This document shows positions 1-7,855 of a DNA stretch of 58,794 nt, one piece after another. Source of the DNA: Lachnospiraceae bacterium (GTDB lineage: Bacteria; Bacillota; Clostridia; Lachnospirales; Lachnospiraceae); contig JAFUVF010000009.1 in NCBI GenBank assembly GCA_017483735.1, positions 1 through 58,794 on the forward strand, written 5' to 3'. The notes beneath the pieces were generated by a model. That model had not been told where the DNA came from, did not search any database, and saw only the letters and a program-made list of their open reading frames with translations. The position numbers were made by a program, and so were the translations under genes. Position 1 is the stretch's first letter; every line of letters starts with the position of its first letter.

Positions 1-327
1 ATACAGCATATAGCGGAGGAGCTGCATAATTACATTATAATCCGTTTCCGATTTATGTTCAATAAGAGTTATCATAAACAGATTATCCCCTTTGGGAAGA
101 TGCACCTCCTTTACAACATCCGCATTTCTCTCCTCCGTAAACATTGGGATGAAGCGTTCCGTCACGTCCACAATATCCTCCGCCCTCACGTCCTTTAGGA
201 TATCAATGTCCGAATAATCCCTAAGGAGCTGGGCGCATAAGGTGGCATTGCCGAATATCAGCTTTGCCCCGCTGTCCGATACCTTTGAATTTGAGATTGT
301 TTCTCTTGTTTTGCCTGTCTTGTTCAT
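1..327 (-). CDS. Rpn-family recombination-promoting nuclease/putative transposase, partial (C-terminus outside window)
   Basis: An open frame runs from an ATG at 327 off the left edge, giving 109 residues. It contains the motif LIEHKSETDYNVIMQLLRYM, which is characteristic of Rpn (PD-(D/E)XK nuclease family transposase) proteins; the E and K of this motif belong to the nuclease active site in the family. The start follows a clear ribosome binding site (CAGGAGG) a few bases upstream. A promoter with an unusual dyad lies just upstream. Known members are self-contained DNA endonucleases that increase recombination; the role here is inferred from family only. Only the N-terminal third is visible, so whether the gene is intact cannot be judged. 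Confidence 0.8.
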   Translation of the reverse strand, partial: MNKTGKTRETISNSKVSDSGAKLIFGNATLCAQLLRDYSDIDILKDVRAEDIVDVTERFIPMFTEERNADVVKEVHLPKGDNLFMITLIEHKSETDYNVIMQLLRYMLY

Positions 328-361
328 ATACAAAAACCTCCTGTGATATATTTGTCCTGAC

Positions 362-392
362 ACAATACCACAGAAGGCTTTTTTCTGGTCAA
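362..392 (-). promoter_or_regulatory. Promoter of the Rpn-family gene
   Basis: On the minus strand TTGACC (387-392) and TATTGT (362-367) are separated by 19 bp. The -10 is preceded by TGG, making an extended -10 that would tolerate the long spacer. A near-copy of the same promoter stands upstream of the DUF3089 gene (1606-1636). Confidence 0.5.
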
Positions 393-395
393 AAA

Positions 396-443
396 CTTCA
401 CGAAATGTGAAGAAATAAATTTTTTTGTTTACGAAATGTGAAC
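396..443. promoter_or_regulatory. Two operator-like 17-bp dyads upstream of the Rpn promoter
   Basis: CTTCACGAAATGTGAAG (396-412) is a perfect inverted repeat with a 5-bp centre. A second copy, GTTTACGAAATGTGAAC, lies at 427-443. Their centres are 31 bp apart, about three helical turns, and the first abuts the -35. The second ends at the last base of the DUF3089 stop codon. A degenerate third copy is at 1639-1655. The cognate regulator is unknown. Confidence 0.5.
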
Positions 444-1504
444 TACTGCGCCTTCAAATACGCCTCACACCGCTTTGCCACATTCTCCTTAAGGTTATAA
501 TAATACAGTGAATAATCCCCGTTATGGAAGCTGTCCGTACCAAAGCCCTGCCCTGCGATGGGCTGTATTGCCGTCGTTGTAGTAACTATAACTCCTCTCT
601 CAGAGTCAATCACGGCATCCGCAGCTTCTTTAACATCCTTAAAGCCGCCCTTCTCATTATCCGGTATCCTTCCTCCCAGATTTAGCTCTGCTCCTGCGTA
701 GGTTTCATCTCTCTTCCAGTTTAGAGGATTTATGCATTGTGCTCCGGGAAGAATCACAAGGCTGTCCTGATTCTTGTTGCCTGCGCCCTCGGTATTCCAT
801 GAGACTATTACTCCCGTGTCCGTCTCGCCTTCCGCAAATTTGAGCTGCGGATTTGCGTCCAAAAATTCATCCGTCACAGAATAACCTATCACATACGCCG
901 CCACCATCCTATCCAGGTATTCCGGGTGTTCTGACATATATTTGGAGAGTACATTTGTAAGCATCTGCGAGCCTTGGGAATGTCCCGCAAGAATGAAAGG
1001 TCTGCCCTCATTGTCCTCCTCAAAATAATGGTCCAAGGCGGCAAAGATATCTGTCTGCGGAATACTCGCCGACAAAGCATCCCTCTCTTCCGTGGATAAT
1101 CCGAATACTGACGCCAGATTTATCTGACGGTAATATGGAATGAAAAGATTGGTAGAATCCTCATAGACAGAAGCCTGTGCAGCATAATATCCCTGTGCGG
1201 CTTTCCGCATTGCAGGCTCATCTATATCGCACACCGTGGGCGCTCCCTCCGACGCATCCATAAATGCCGTAGGATACAGATAGACGGTATCTATAAGCTT
1301 TGTCCTCTCCTTGGGATGCAATAGCCAGTTATCGTCATCTTCATAGTCCGTAGGGATAATCTCTTCCGCCGCAGCTTTATCCCTTTCTTTGCTTTCTTCT
1401 GTACTTCCCAGCGACCTTGCATTACCTGCGCATGCGGAAAGCACAAAGAAAATTGAAATTACAAGCGCCGCTGTTATAAGTTTGGTAGGAAATATTTTTT
1501 TCAT
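443..1504 (-). CDS. DUF3089-type alpha/beta-hydrolase lipoprotein
   Basis: A 353-residue protein with a lipoprotein signal: a hydrophobic stretch ending in LSACAG, so it is probably lipidated and anchored outside the membrane. WLLHPKERTKLIDTVYLYPT near the N-terminus is typical of DUF3089, and GHSQG is the nucleophile elbow of an alpha/beta hydrolase. The substrate is unknown. The ATG at 1504 was chosen because it begins the signal peptide and follows GGGAGA; an upstream in-frame start at 1615 would put 37 non-signal residues in front. The gene has its own promoter downstream of the ABC transporter genes. Its last three codons (GCG CAG TAG) match those of the HlyD-like gene and belong to a duplicated segment (see findings). 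Confidence 0.75.
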   Translation of the reverse strand: MKKIFPTKLITAALVISIFFVLSACAGNARSLGSTEESKERDKAAAEEIIPTDYEDDDNWLLHPKERTKLIDTVYLYPTAFMDASEGAPTVCDIDEPAMRKAAQGYYAAQASVYEDSTNLFIPYYRQINLASVFGLSTEERDALSASIPQTDIFAALDHYFEEDNEGRPFILAGHSQGSQMLTNVLSKYMSEHPEYLDRMVAAYVIGYSVTDEFLDANPQLKFAEGETDTGVIVSWNTEGAGNKNQDSLVILPGAQCINPLNWKRDETYAGAELNLGGRIPDNEKGGFKDVKEAADAVIDSERGVIVTTTTAIQPIAGQGFGTDSFHNGDYSLYYYNLKENVAKRCEAYLKAQ

Positions 1505-1604
1505 ATTCTGGTCTCCCTTGCCTCCATACTCATTGTCTCCAATTCTGTTGAATATAAGTCTAGCACATTGAGACCGAAATTTAAAGAACAGCTTCATTTC
1601 CCTA

Positions 1605-1665
1605 CACAATACCACAGAAGGCTTTTATATAGTCAAAGCTTCACGAAACGAAAAGCTACTGCGCT
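1605..1665. repeat. Direct repeat, copy 2 (partner 361-452)
   Basis: Second copy of the promoter-containing repeat, directly behind the stop codon of the HlyD-like gene. The match spans the -10, spacer, -35, part of the dyad and the terminal codons GCGCAGTAG of the preceding CDS. Confidence 0.7.
1606..1636 (-). promoter_or_regulatory. Promoter of the DUF3089 gene, duplicate of the Rpn promoter
   Basis: TTGACT (1631-1636) and TATTGT (1606-1611) are 19 bp apart, with the same extended -10 (TGG) as the copy at 362-392. About 45 bp around both promoters (361-405 and 1605-1648) are nearly identical. The degenerate dyad at 1639-1655 abuts the -35. Confidence 0.5.
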
Positions 1666-3188
1666 GTCACAAGCCTTCCTTCCGAAAGCTCCTTATTGTT
1701 TGCATCCGCTATAACCACATCCCCCTCGGACAGTCCGGAGGCTATGGCGGATTTTGAATTGCCCCGGTAAAGAAGCTCCACGGGAGTTATTACTGCTTTT
1801 CCTCCCTTTACCGTGAATACCCTGTACTCATCATTTTCTTTGAAAAGTGCGCTGTTTGGAACGCTTATCAGGTTCTCTCCCGAGAATGTGATAAATTCCA
1901 CATTTACCTCATATCCGTCCTTAAGCTGCTGCTTTTCATCCTTATCCACGGCTACGATAACCTTTACCCTGTATTCGTCATTTCCCAAGGCTGACACGGT
2001 CTTGTCCGCATAATCGTGTATTTTTGTAATATATCCGGTGTAATTTCTCTTTTCGCTCTTTAATTTATGAACAATATTTACTATTCCTCCGGGAGTTAAA
2101 TATGGCTCCTCGCTTGTGAGGACATTACATTCCACATTTAATACCGCTTCTCCCCTCATAGTGGCTATCACATCTCCCGCTGTCACTCTGTTTATATTTT
2201 CTACGGGCAGATCACTTATTACCCCGTCATATTTTGCCGTAATATTGCACGCCGCAATCTTTCTGTCTAATTGATTAAGCTCCGAAAGCTTTGCTGCAAT
2301 TTCATTATCGATTCTTAGCGCCGACGCATTTGAGTTTGTATTGTTTAATTTCTTTTCAAGCGCCTCCTTATTTGCCTTTATTTTTTCAAGCTGGATATTA
2401 AAATCATCCTTTATCGCAGCGTAATAATCGTTGTTTAACGAGCCGGAATTCATACGGTTCACTGCATCCTCATAGGCATACTTCGCATTGTCATACTCAT
2501 CATCCGCATTATCGTACTCTTTTTTCGCTTCCGCAAGTCTGTCTTTTAAATCAACCAAATCCGAATCCGAATCCCCTCCCGACACAGTTGATGCTGCTTT
2601 TATCCGCTTTTCCAGACTGCTTACCAGCTCTTTATAATAATCCCTTGAGGTGTCTGCCTGATTCCTTGCCACTCTCAGCGTATTTATATATATTTCCGGA
2701 GAAGTAGTCATATCCTCCGTATATGAGCTCAGCTTCCTCTGGCTCTCTACCTCCCTTATCGTATACTCCGCTTCCTCTATGCTGGCGATTATATCGTTTC
2801 TGTTTATATTTACATCCTGTGTAGCTTCAACCTTGGATGCCTGTAACGCCGCAATCTCGGAGTTTACAATCTCCTTCTGATATTGCAGATCCTTATCGTC
2901 TATTACTGCGATCACATCCCCCGCATTTACGGAAGAATTCTTCGATACATTTATTGTGAGCACATTTCCCTCAACCTCACTTATATAATTTATTTCATCT
3001 CCCTTTTTGACAACACCGTTTACCGTGAAGGAATCCTTATAATCTCCCGGTACTATCTCCACACAGCTTACCTCCAGAGGGTCATATAAAATATAGAAAA
3101 TTCCTCCCGCAATGCATACTGCAAGAATAATGCCGATAATGATTTTTTTTGCCTTTTTCTCTGCAAAAAATTTCTTAAATTTTTCCAT
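1656..3188 (-). CDS. HlyD/MacA-type membrane fusion (adaptor) protein of an ABC transporter
   Basis: A 510-residue protein with an N-terminal membrane anchor (residues about 14-33), a lipoyl-like half domain around residues 55-100 and a long heptad-rich helical hairpin (about 100-310). The second lipoyl half and a beta-barrel follow (IAACNITAKYDGVISDL onward), then a C-terminal domain ending GLSEGDVVIADANN. This is the usual layout of periplasmic-adaptor-like subunits that, in Gram-positives, bridge an FtsX-type permease to the outside. It follows the permease gene by 4 nt and is the last gene of an ATPase-permease-adaptor operon. The cargo is not evident; antimicrobial-peptide or metabolite efflux is only a family-level guess. 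Confidence 0.85.
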   Translation of the reverse strand: MEKFKKFFAEKKAKKIIIGIILAVCIAGGIFYILYDPLEVSCVEIVPGDYKDSFTVNGVVKKGDEINYISEVEGNVLTINVSKNSSVNAGDVIAVIDDKDLQYQKEIVNSEIAALQASKVEATQDVNINRNDIIASIEEAEYTIREVESQRKLSSYTEDMTTSPEIYINTLRVARNQADTSRDYYKELVSSLEKRIKAASTVSGGDSDSDLVDLKDRLAEAKKEYDNADDEYDNAKYAYEDAVNRMNSGSLNNDYYAAIKDDFNIQLEKIKANKEALEKKLNNTNSNASALRIDNEIAAKLSELNQLDRKIAACNITAKYDGVISDLPVENINRVTAGDVIATMRGEAVLNVECNVLTSEEPYLTPGGIVNIVHKLKSEKRNYTGYITKIHDYADKTVSALGNDEYRVKVIVAVDKDEKQQLKDGYEVNVEFITFSGENLISVPNSALFKENDEYRVFTVKGGKAVITPVELLYRGNSKSAIASGLSEGDVVIADANNKELSEGRLVTAQ

Positions 3189-3192
3189 GGTT

Positions 3193-5553
3193 TTACTCTC
3201 TCTCCTTTAATACATCCGTAAGCTCTATATTGAAAAGATCCTTCAATATCAAAATGATTGACACCGCTGTGGCGCCAAAGCATATAGCGAAGGCAAAAAT
3301 GCGCAGGGGTGCCGTAATCGGTATTAGTATTGTCTCCGTGTCGGTATCTACGGCAAACTGCAATATTTTTTTAAGCATTATGACAAACGGTATCCCCAGA
3401 ATTATACCTGAAATGAAATTTACCGTCTGCTCGGAAATAATTATCTCACTTATCTCCGAACGCTTCATTCCCAGTACCATCAGGGTTCCGAATTCGTTCT
3501 TGCGCTCACGCACGCCGATGCTTATAATGCTGTAAATCATTATAATACCTGCAATTACGGAAAAGACCGCAATGAAGTCAAGCATAAGAACCGTCGTCCC
3601 CATCATCTCGTTGTAGCCGTCCAAGGCATTATTTGCATCAACAATATAGCTTATATTTTTAAGCTTTGAAAACTCCGAAAGCACAGTATCATCCATGCCT
3701 CTCTCACACTTTATCAAAAGCGAATCCCCGCTTGGCGAAACCGAAAACAAATTTTGCAGTCCCTCCATCGATATATATGCCCCCATTCCCGAATCATCCT
3801 CTATTACCTCTGTCACATATACCTTTACAGGCTCACCTGTGCGGCACAGATATGCGGAGTCTATCTCCACCGTATCCCCTGCCTTTATATGAAGTCTGTC
3901 GGCAAGATGATGGCTTATTATGATCCCGTCATCCCTCGGTTCAAAAAAATTATAATAATGATCCATTATACTGTAAAGCTCGGATTCCTTATCTATTGCC
4001 ATAAGGGAAACATATTCGTATTTATATGTTCCTGTAAGCTTTACCTGATATGAAGCCATAAGCTCTCCCTTGCTTATTCCCTCGATTTTTCTGATTATCT
4101 GCTCTGCGCTATCAGGCGTTATATTGCTTCCGAGCTTAACCTTATAATCATATTTTTCCACCTTTCCAAACTGGTTCTCGGCGGATTTTTTTGAAGCAAA
4201 ATTATATGCCGGAAGCACGCATGTCATGGCAAAGGGCAGCGCTATCGCCACGGCTATAACTGCACTTCTAAGCTTATTTCTGAGTATCGCCGTAGCGGCA
4301 AGCTTCTGCCTCGTATTTAAGCGTGCCTCAAGCCACGGCGGAAGCTTTACGTTTCCTCCCTGCGGAGGATTTGAACGCATACTCTCTGCGGGATTTATCT
4401 TCAGCACATCATATACCCCTAAGAATACTGCAATCAAAGCTGTCAAAATATCAATCACAAATATCTTGAAAATAGTATCGGGATATATTGTAAACAGCCT
4501 GCTGGGAACATTATAATAGTTCATATCATCCAAAAAAAGATATTGCGCAAAATACTCTGCGGGAAGAATGGGAAGTATTGCTCCGAGTATTCCGATCAAA
4601 ACTCCCTGAAGCATATATACCTTCATTATCTCCATATCCGTGGTTCCGAAGGCCTTGAGCGTACCTATAAGCTGTCTGTCCTTATCAACCATCTTTTTAA
4701 GGATTATGTAGAGCATGAATACCGTTACTGCCATAAAGATTGTGGGAATAACGGCAATTATCATCTCGTATGCTTCAACCTCATCCGATATGCATAAATA
4801 CGCATCACTTTCCTTTCTCGGTGTGCTCCCGTTATATCCGTATTGTGAAAGCATACTCTCTAAACCATAATATACATCGGAATAGGAATATCCTCGGGAC
4901 AGCTCAATCCCTATATTGGTAACGATATTCTCCCTGTTTAAAAGCTTTTCCAATCCCTCCCTGCTCATTATTGCAATATCATATATGGAGTAATCCGGAC
5001 TGTACAATGCGTCATCCGGCATTGGATTTAAGTATTCCGACGCATACCCGATGCCCGAAACCTTCAATTCATAATTTCTGCCGTTTGCAAGTACATTTAC
5101 GGTATCTCCCTTTTGAATTCCGTATACATCGGCAATATTTTTTCCTAAAAATATTTCATCCGAATTTACTTCGTCGTAAACAGGCTCCAGAGTAATCAGG
5201 TTCATTGTGTCATCCGGCGAATATGCAAGGACATGGAGTGTAATTATCTTGTCGGAGTCTTCGGGGATAAGCCTTATATTTCCTTCAAGCCTTCCAAAGG
5301 TATTTTCCACTCCCTCAATGCTTTCAAGACGGCTCAGATCTGATGATGGCATACCCTCGACACTTGCCATCACATCAGAAAGTCTGCTGTCATCAAGATA
5401 TTTCATTCCTTCCCTGTCCAGATTTTTCAAGAAATCCGACATCGCAATGTATACGAGAGAACCGAGGGCAATGATGAATACAGCCCCGAGGTACGAAATC
5501 TTATTCTGCAATATTGTTCTTATTACATTTTTGAAATATTGCCTCATTACCAA
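3193..5553 (-). CDS. FtsX-like ABC transporter permease (MacB/YknZ-type, duplicated)
   Basis: A 786-residue protein. One membrane segment lies near residue 20, followed by a large extracytoplasmic domain (about 40-250) and a block of membrane helices at about 265-390. A second extracytoplasmic part and a final helix block (about 650-775) follow. It has two FtsX domains, as in long Gram-positive permeases. Its start overlaps the end of the ATPase gene by 7 nt, and the adaptor gene follows after 4 nt, so the three subunits are almost certainly made together. With the ATPase and adaptor it probably works as a mechanotransmission-type exporter rather than a classical importer. Confidence 0.85.
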   Translation of the reverse strand: MVMRQYFKNVIRTILQNKISYLGAVFIIALGSLVYIAMSDFLKNLDREGMKYLDDSRLSDVMASVEGMPSSDLSRLESIEGVENTFGRLEGNIRLIPEDSDKIITLHVLAYSPDDTMNLITLEPVYDEVNSDEIFLGKNIADVYGIQKGDTVNVLANGRNYELKVSGIGYASEYLNPMPDDALYSPDYSIYDIAIMSREGLEKLLNRENIVTNIGIELSRGYSYSDVYYGLESMLSQYGYNGSTPRKESDAYLCISDEVEAYEMIIAVIPTIFMAVTVFMLYIILKKMVDKDRQLIGTLKAFGTTDMEIMKVYMLQGVLIGILGAILPILPAEYFAQYLFLDDMNYYNVPSRLFTIYPDTIFKIFVIDILTALIAVFLGVYDVLKINPAESMRSNPPQGGNVKLPPWLEARLNTRQKLAATAILRNKLRSAVIAVAIALPFAMTCVLPAYNFASKKSAENQFGKVEKYDYKVKLGSNITPDSAEQIIRKIEGISKGELMASYQVKLTGTYKYEYVSLMAIDKESELYSIMDHYYNFFEPRDDGIIISHHLADRLHIKAGDTVEIDSAYLCRTGEPVKVYVTEVIEDDSGMGAYISMEGLQNLFSVSPSGDSLLIKCERGMDDTVLSEFSKLKNISYIVDANNALDGYNEMMGTTVLMLDFIAVFSVIAGIIMIYSIISIGVRERKNEFGTLMVLGMKRSEISEIIISEQTVNFISGIILGIPFVIMLKKILQFAVDTDTETILIPITAPLRIFAFAICFGATAVSIILILKDLFNIELTDVLKERE

Positions 5554-6284
5554 TTAACCTCATCAGGGTTCATTGGTTTTTCATTTATCTGAATTTTTTC
5601 TATATTTCCGTCCCTGAAATATATTACCTTGTCTGCAACAAGTGCGATATCCGCATTATGAGTGACGATTATAACAGTTTTTTTGTAACGCCTGTTAAAA
5701 TCCAGAAGAAGCTTAAGTATTTCCACGCCTGTCTTGATATCCAGCGCTCCCGTCGGCTCGTCACAGAGCAAAAGGTCGGGATTCTTGCACAAGGCTCTCG
5801 CAATAGCGACACGCTGCTGCTGTCCCCCCGACATCTTTGCAGGATAATAATCCGCTCTCGCCAAAAGACCTACCGCCTCCAACAATTCATTTGGATTCAA
5901 CGGATTTTCCGAAAGCTCCGCCGCCAGTGAAATATTTTCAATGGCGCTCAAATTAGGCATCAGATTATAGAACTGAAAGACAAAGCCGATATACTTACGT
6001 CTGTAGTCCGTAAGCCCCGCCTTGTCCAATTCGTGAACAGGCACAATGTCATAGAAAAGCTTACCCTCGGTAATTGTGTCGATTCCTCCGATTATATTGA
6101 GCATGGTGCTCTTTCCCGAACCGGAGGGACCCAAAATTACAACAAACTCCCCCTCATCTATGGTGAGATTTACACCCTTTAATGCCCTGAGTACAATATC
6201 GCCTGTAACGAAGTCCTTAATCATCCCTTCGGCACGCAATATGGTACGCTTCGTATTCTTGCTGTCCATATTATTTTCGCTCAT
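5547..6284 (-). CDS. ABC transporter ATP-binding protein (MacB/LolD-type)
   Basis: A 245-residue ATPase with Walker A GPSGSGKST, Q-loop FQFYNLMP, signature SGGQQQRVAIARAL, Walker B LLLCDEPTGALD and the switch histidine in IIVTHNADIA. These are all intact and typical of the LolD/MacB subfamily that partners FtsX permeases. The ATG at 6284 follows TTTGGAGAT at good distance; an in-frame TTG at 6299 lies on top of that ribosome binding site and was rejected. First gene of the transporter operon, with a TATAAT box at 6321-6326 upstream but no convincing -35. There is no N-terminal C39 peptidase domain, so it is not a double-glycine-leader processing exporter. Confidence 0.9.
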   Translation of the reverse strand: MSENNMDSKNTKRTILRAEGMIKDFVTGDIVLRALKGVNLTIDEGEFVVILGPSGSGKSTMLNIIGGIDTITEGKLFYDIVPVHELDKAGLTDYRRKYIGFVFQFYNLMPNLSAIENISLAAELSENPLNPNELLEAVGLLARADYYPAKMSGGQQQRVAIARALCKNPDLLLCDEPTGALDIKTGVEILKLLLDFNRRYKKTVIIVTHNADIALVADKVIYFRDGNIEKIQINEKPMNPDEVNW

Positions 6285-6363
6285 TTGGCATATCTCCAAA
6301 AAAAATCATGTTTAGTGAACATTATATACCTTGATGCGCTCATAAACGTCTCAAAAATTTATT

Positions 6364-7839
6364 TTAATATCCCATAAGCGCCTTGTCAACCTCTCCTGCC
6401 ACAGCCCTTCCCTCTGAAAGCGCCCACACGACGAGTGACTGCCCCCTGTGCATATCCCCTGCGGTATAAACATTCTCAACGGAGGTCAAATATCTTCCGG
6501 CTTCGGTTTTTACATTTGTCCTTCCGTCGATCTCAACCTTAAAATCATCCGTTACATATTTTTCGCTTCCGAGGAAGCCTGCCGCAATCAAAACAACCTC
6601 GCAGGGTACCTGCTTCTCGCTCCCCAAAACCGGAAGCATATTCATACGTCCTGTCTTTTCGTCCTTCTTTGCTTCAAGCTGCACCAAAACCACAGCCTTA
6701 AGCCTGCCCTTTTTGTCCTTTACGAATTCCTTTACAGTAGTTTGATAAACTCTGGGGTCAGAACCGAATTTCCATATAGCTTCCTCCTGCCCGTAATCCA
6801 CCTTAAGTATCTTTGGCCACTCCGGCCATGGATTTGAGGGAAGTCTCGTCTGTGCAGGCTTTGGCATCATCTCTAATTGAGTCACGCTTTTTGCCTGCAA
6901 TCTTATACAGGTACCGACACAGTCGTTTCCTGTATCTCCGCCGCCTATTACGATTACATTCTTATCCTTGACAAGCTCATAGGGATAATCCTTAAACCCG
7001 GAATCCAGGAGGCTCTTCGTTACCCTCGACAGAAAATCCACGGCAAAATATATCCCCTCCGCATCTCTTCCGGGAGCGTTTATATCCCTGGGGTTGGAGG
7101 CTCCGCAGGCAAGTATTACCGCATCATATTCCTTTTTTAGCTTTGATGCCTTTATATCCCTACCCACATCCGTATTTACAATAAACTTAACCCCGGCAGC
7201 CTTTAAAAGGGTAATCCTTCTGTCTATAAGAGCCTTGTCCAGCTTCATATTGGGGATGCCGTATCTTAACAGTCCGCCCACTCTGTCCCGTCTTTCGTAC
7301 ACGGTAACCTCATGTCCTCTCGTATTCAGGTATTTTGCCGCCGAAAGCCCGGAGGGCCCGCTCCCTATTATTGCAATCCTTTTGCCGGTGCGCTCTGCGG
7401 GCGCACTTTCCTTTACAAGCTCATTTGAAAACGCATATTCTATGATTGCCTTCTCATTTTCCTTTGTTCCGACGGGAAGCCCGTGCAGTCCGCAGGTACA
7501 AGCCGCCTCGCACAAAGCCGGACACACCCTGCTCGTAAACTCGGGGAAGGGATGTGTCATCGAAAGCCTTCTGTACGCCTCAGAAAGCTTCCCCATATAG
7601 ACCAAATCATTGGTCTCCGGCACAAGATTATGAAGAGGACAGCCGCTTGCCATTCCGCTTATCATTACCCCTGCCTGGCAAAAGGGTACGCCGCAGTCCA
7701 TACACCTTGCAGCCTGCTTACGCCTCTCATCAAGGCTCATATTCCCGTGAAATTCCTTGAAATCCTTTACTCTTTCGGCTTCCCTTCTCACAGGGTCGTC
7801 CGCTCTTTCATATTCCAAAAATCCTGTTGCTTTTCCCAT
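6364..7839 (-). CDS. gltD: Glutamate synthase (NADPH) small subunit
   Basis: A 491-residue flavoprotein that passes electrons from NADPH to the large subunit for glutamate synthesis from glutamine and 2-oxoglutarate. Cysteine groups near residues 40-115 (CMDCGVPFC, CPLHN, CPALCEAAC) fit the two [4Fe-4S] clusters. IIGSGPSGLSAAKYL near residue 155 is the FAD fold and VIGGGDTGNDCVGT near 297 the NADPH fold. TAGDMHRGQSLVVWA near the C-terminus is the closing FAD motif. It lies 16 nt behind gltB and ends the nitrogen operon. Confidence 0.95.
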   Translation of the reverse strand: MGKATGFLEYERADDPVRREAERVKDFKEFHGNMSLDERRKQAARCMDCGVPFCQAGVMISGMASGCPLHNLVPETNDLVYMGKLSEAYRRLSMTHPFPEFTSRVCPALCEAACTCGLHGLPVGTKENEKAIIEYAFSNELVKESAPAERTGKRIAIIGSGPSGLSAAKYLNTRGHEVTVYERRDRVGGLLRYGIPNMKLDKALIDRRITLLKAAGVKFIVNTDVGRDIKASKLKKEYDAVILACGASNPRDINAPGRDAEGIYFAVDFLSRVTKSLLDSGFKDYPYELVKDKNVIVIGGGDTGNDCVGTCIRLQAKSVTQLEMMPKPAQTRLPSNPWPEWPKILKVDYGQEEAIWKFGSDPRVYQTTVKEFVKDKKGRLKAVVLVQLEAKKDEKTGRMNMLPVLGSEKQVPCEVVLIAAGFLGSEKYVTDDFKVEIDGRTNVKTEAGRYLTSVENVYTAGDMHRGQSLVVWALSEGRAVAGEVDKALMGY

Positions 7840-7855
7840 AATCTTTCTCCCGTTT

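Larger units (their letters stand above)
361..452. repeat. Direct repeat, copy 1 (partner 1605-1665)
   Basis: CACAATACCACAGAAGGCTTTT followed by a diverged stretch, GTCAAA and CTTCACGAAA occurs here and at 1605-1648. Both copies end in the CTACTGCGC that encodes the last codons of the gene upstream. The two copies bracket the DUF3089 gene exactly. Copy 1 carries about 30 extra bases holding the second dyad. Confidence 0.7.

Noticed and set aside
1656..6284. ABC/HlyD operon as exporter of the double-glycine proteins
   Set aside because: The ATPase is a 245-residue MacB/LolD type without a C39 peptidase domain, and the permease is FtsX-like.
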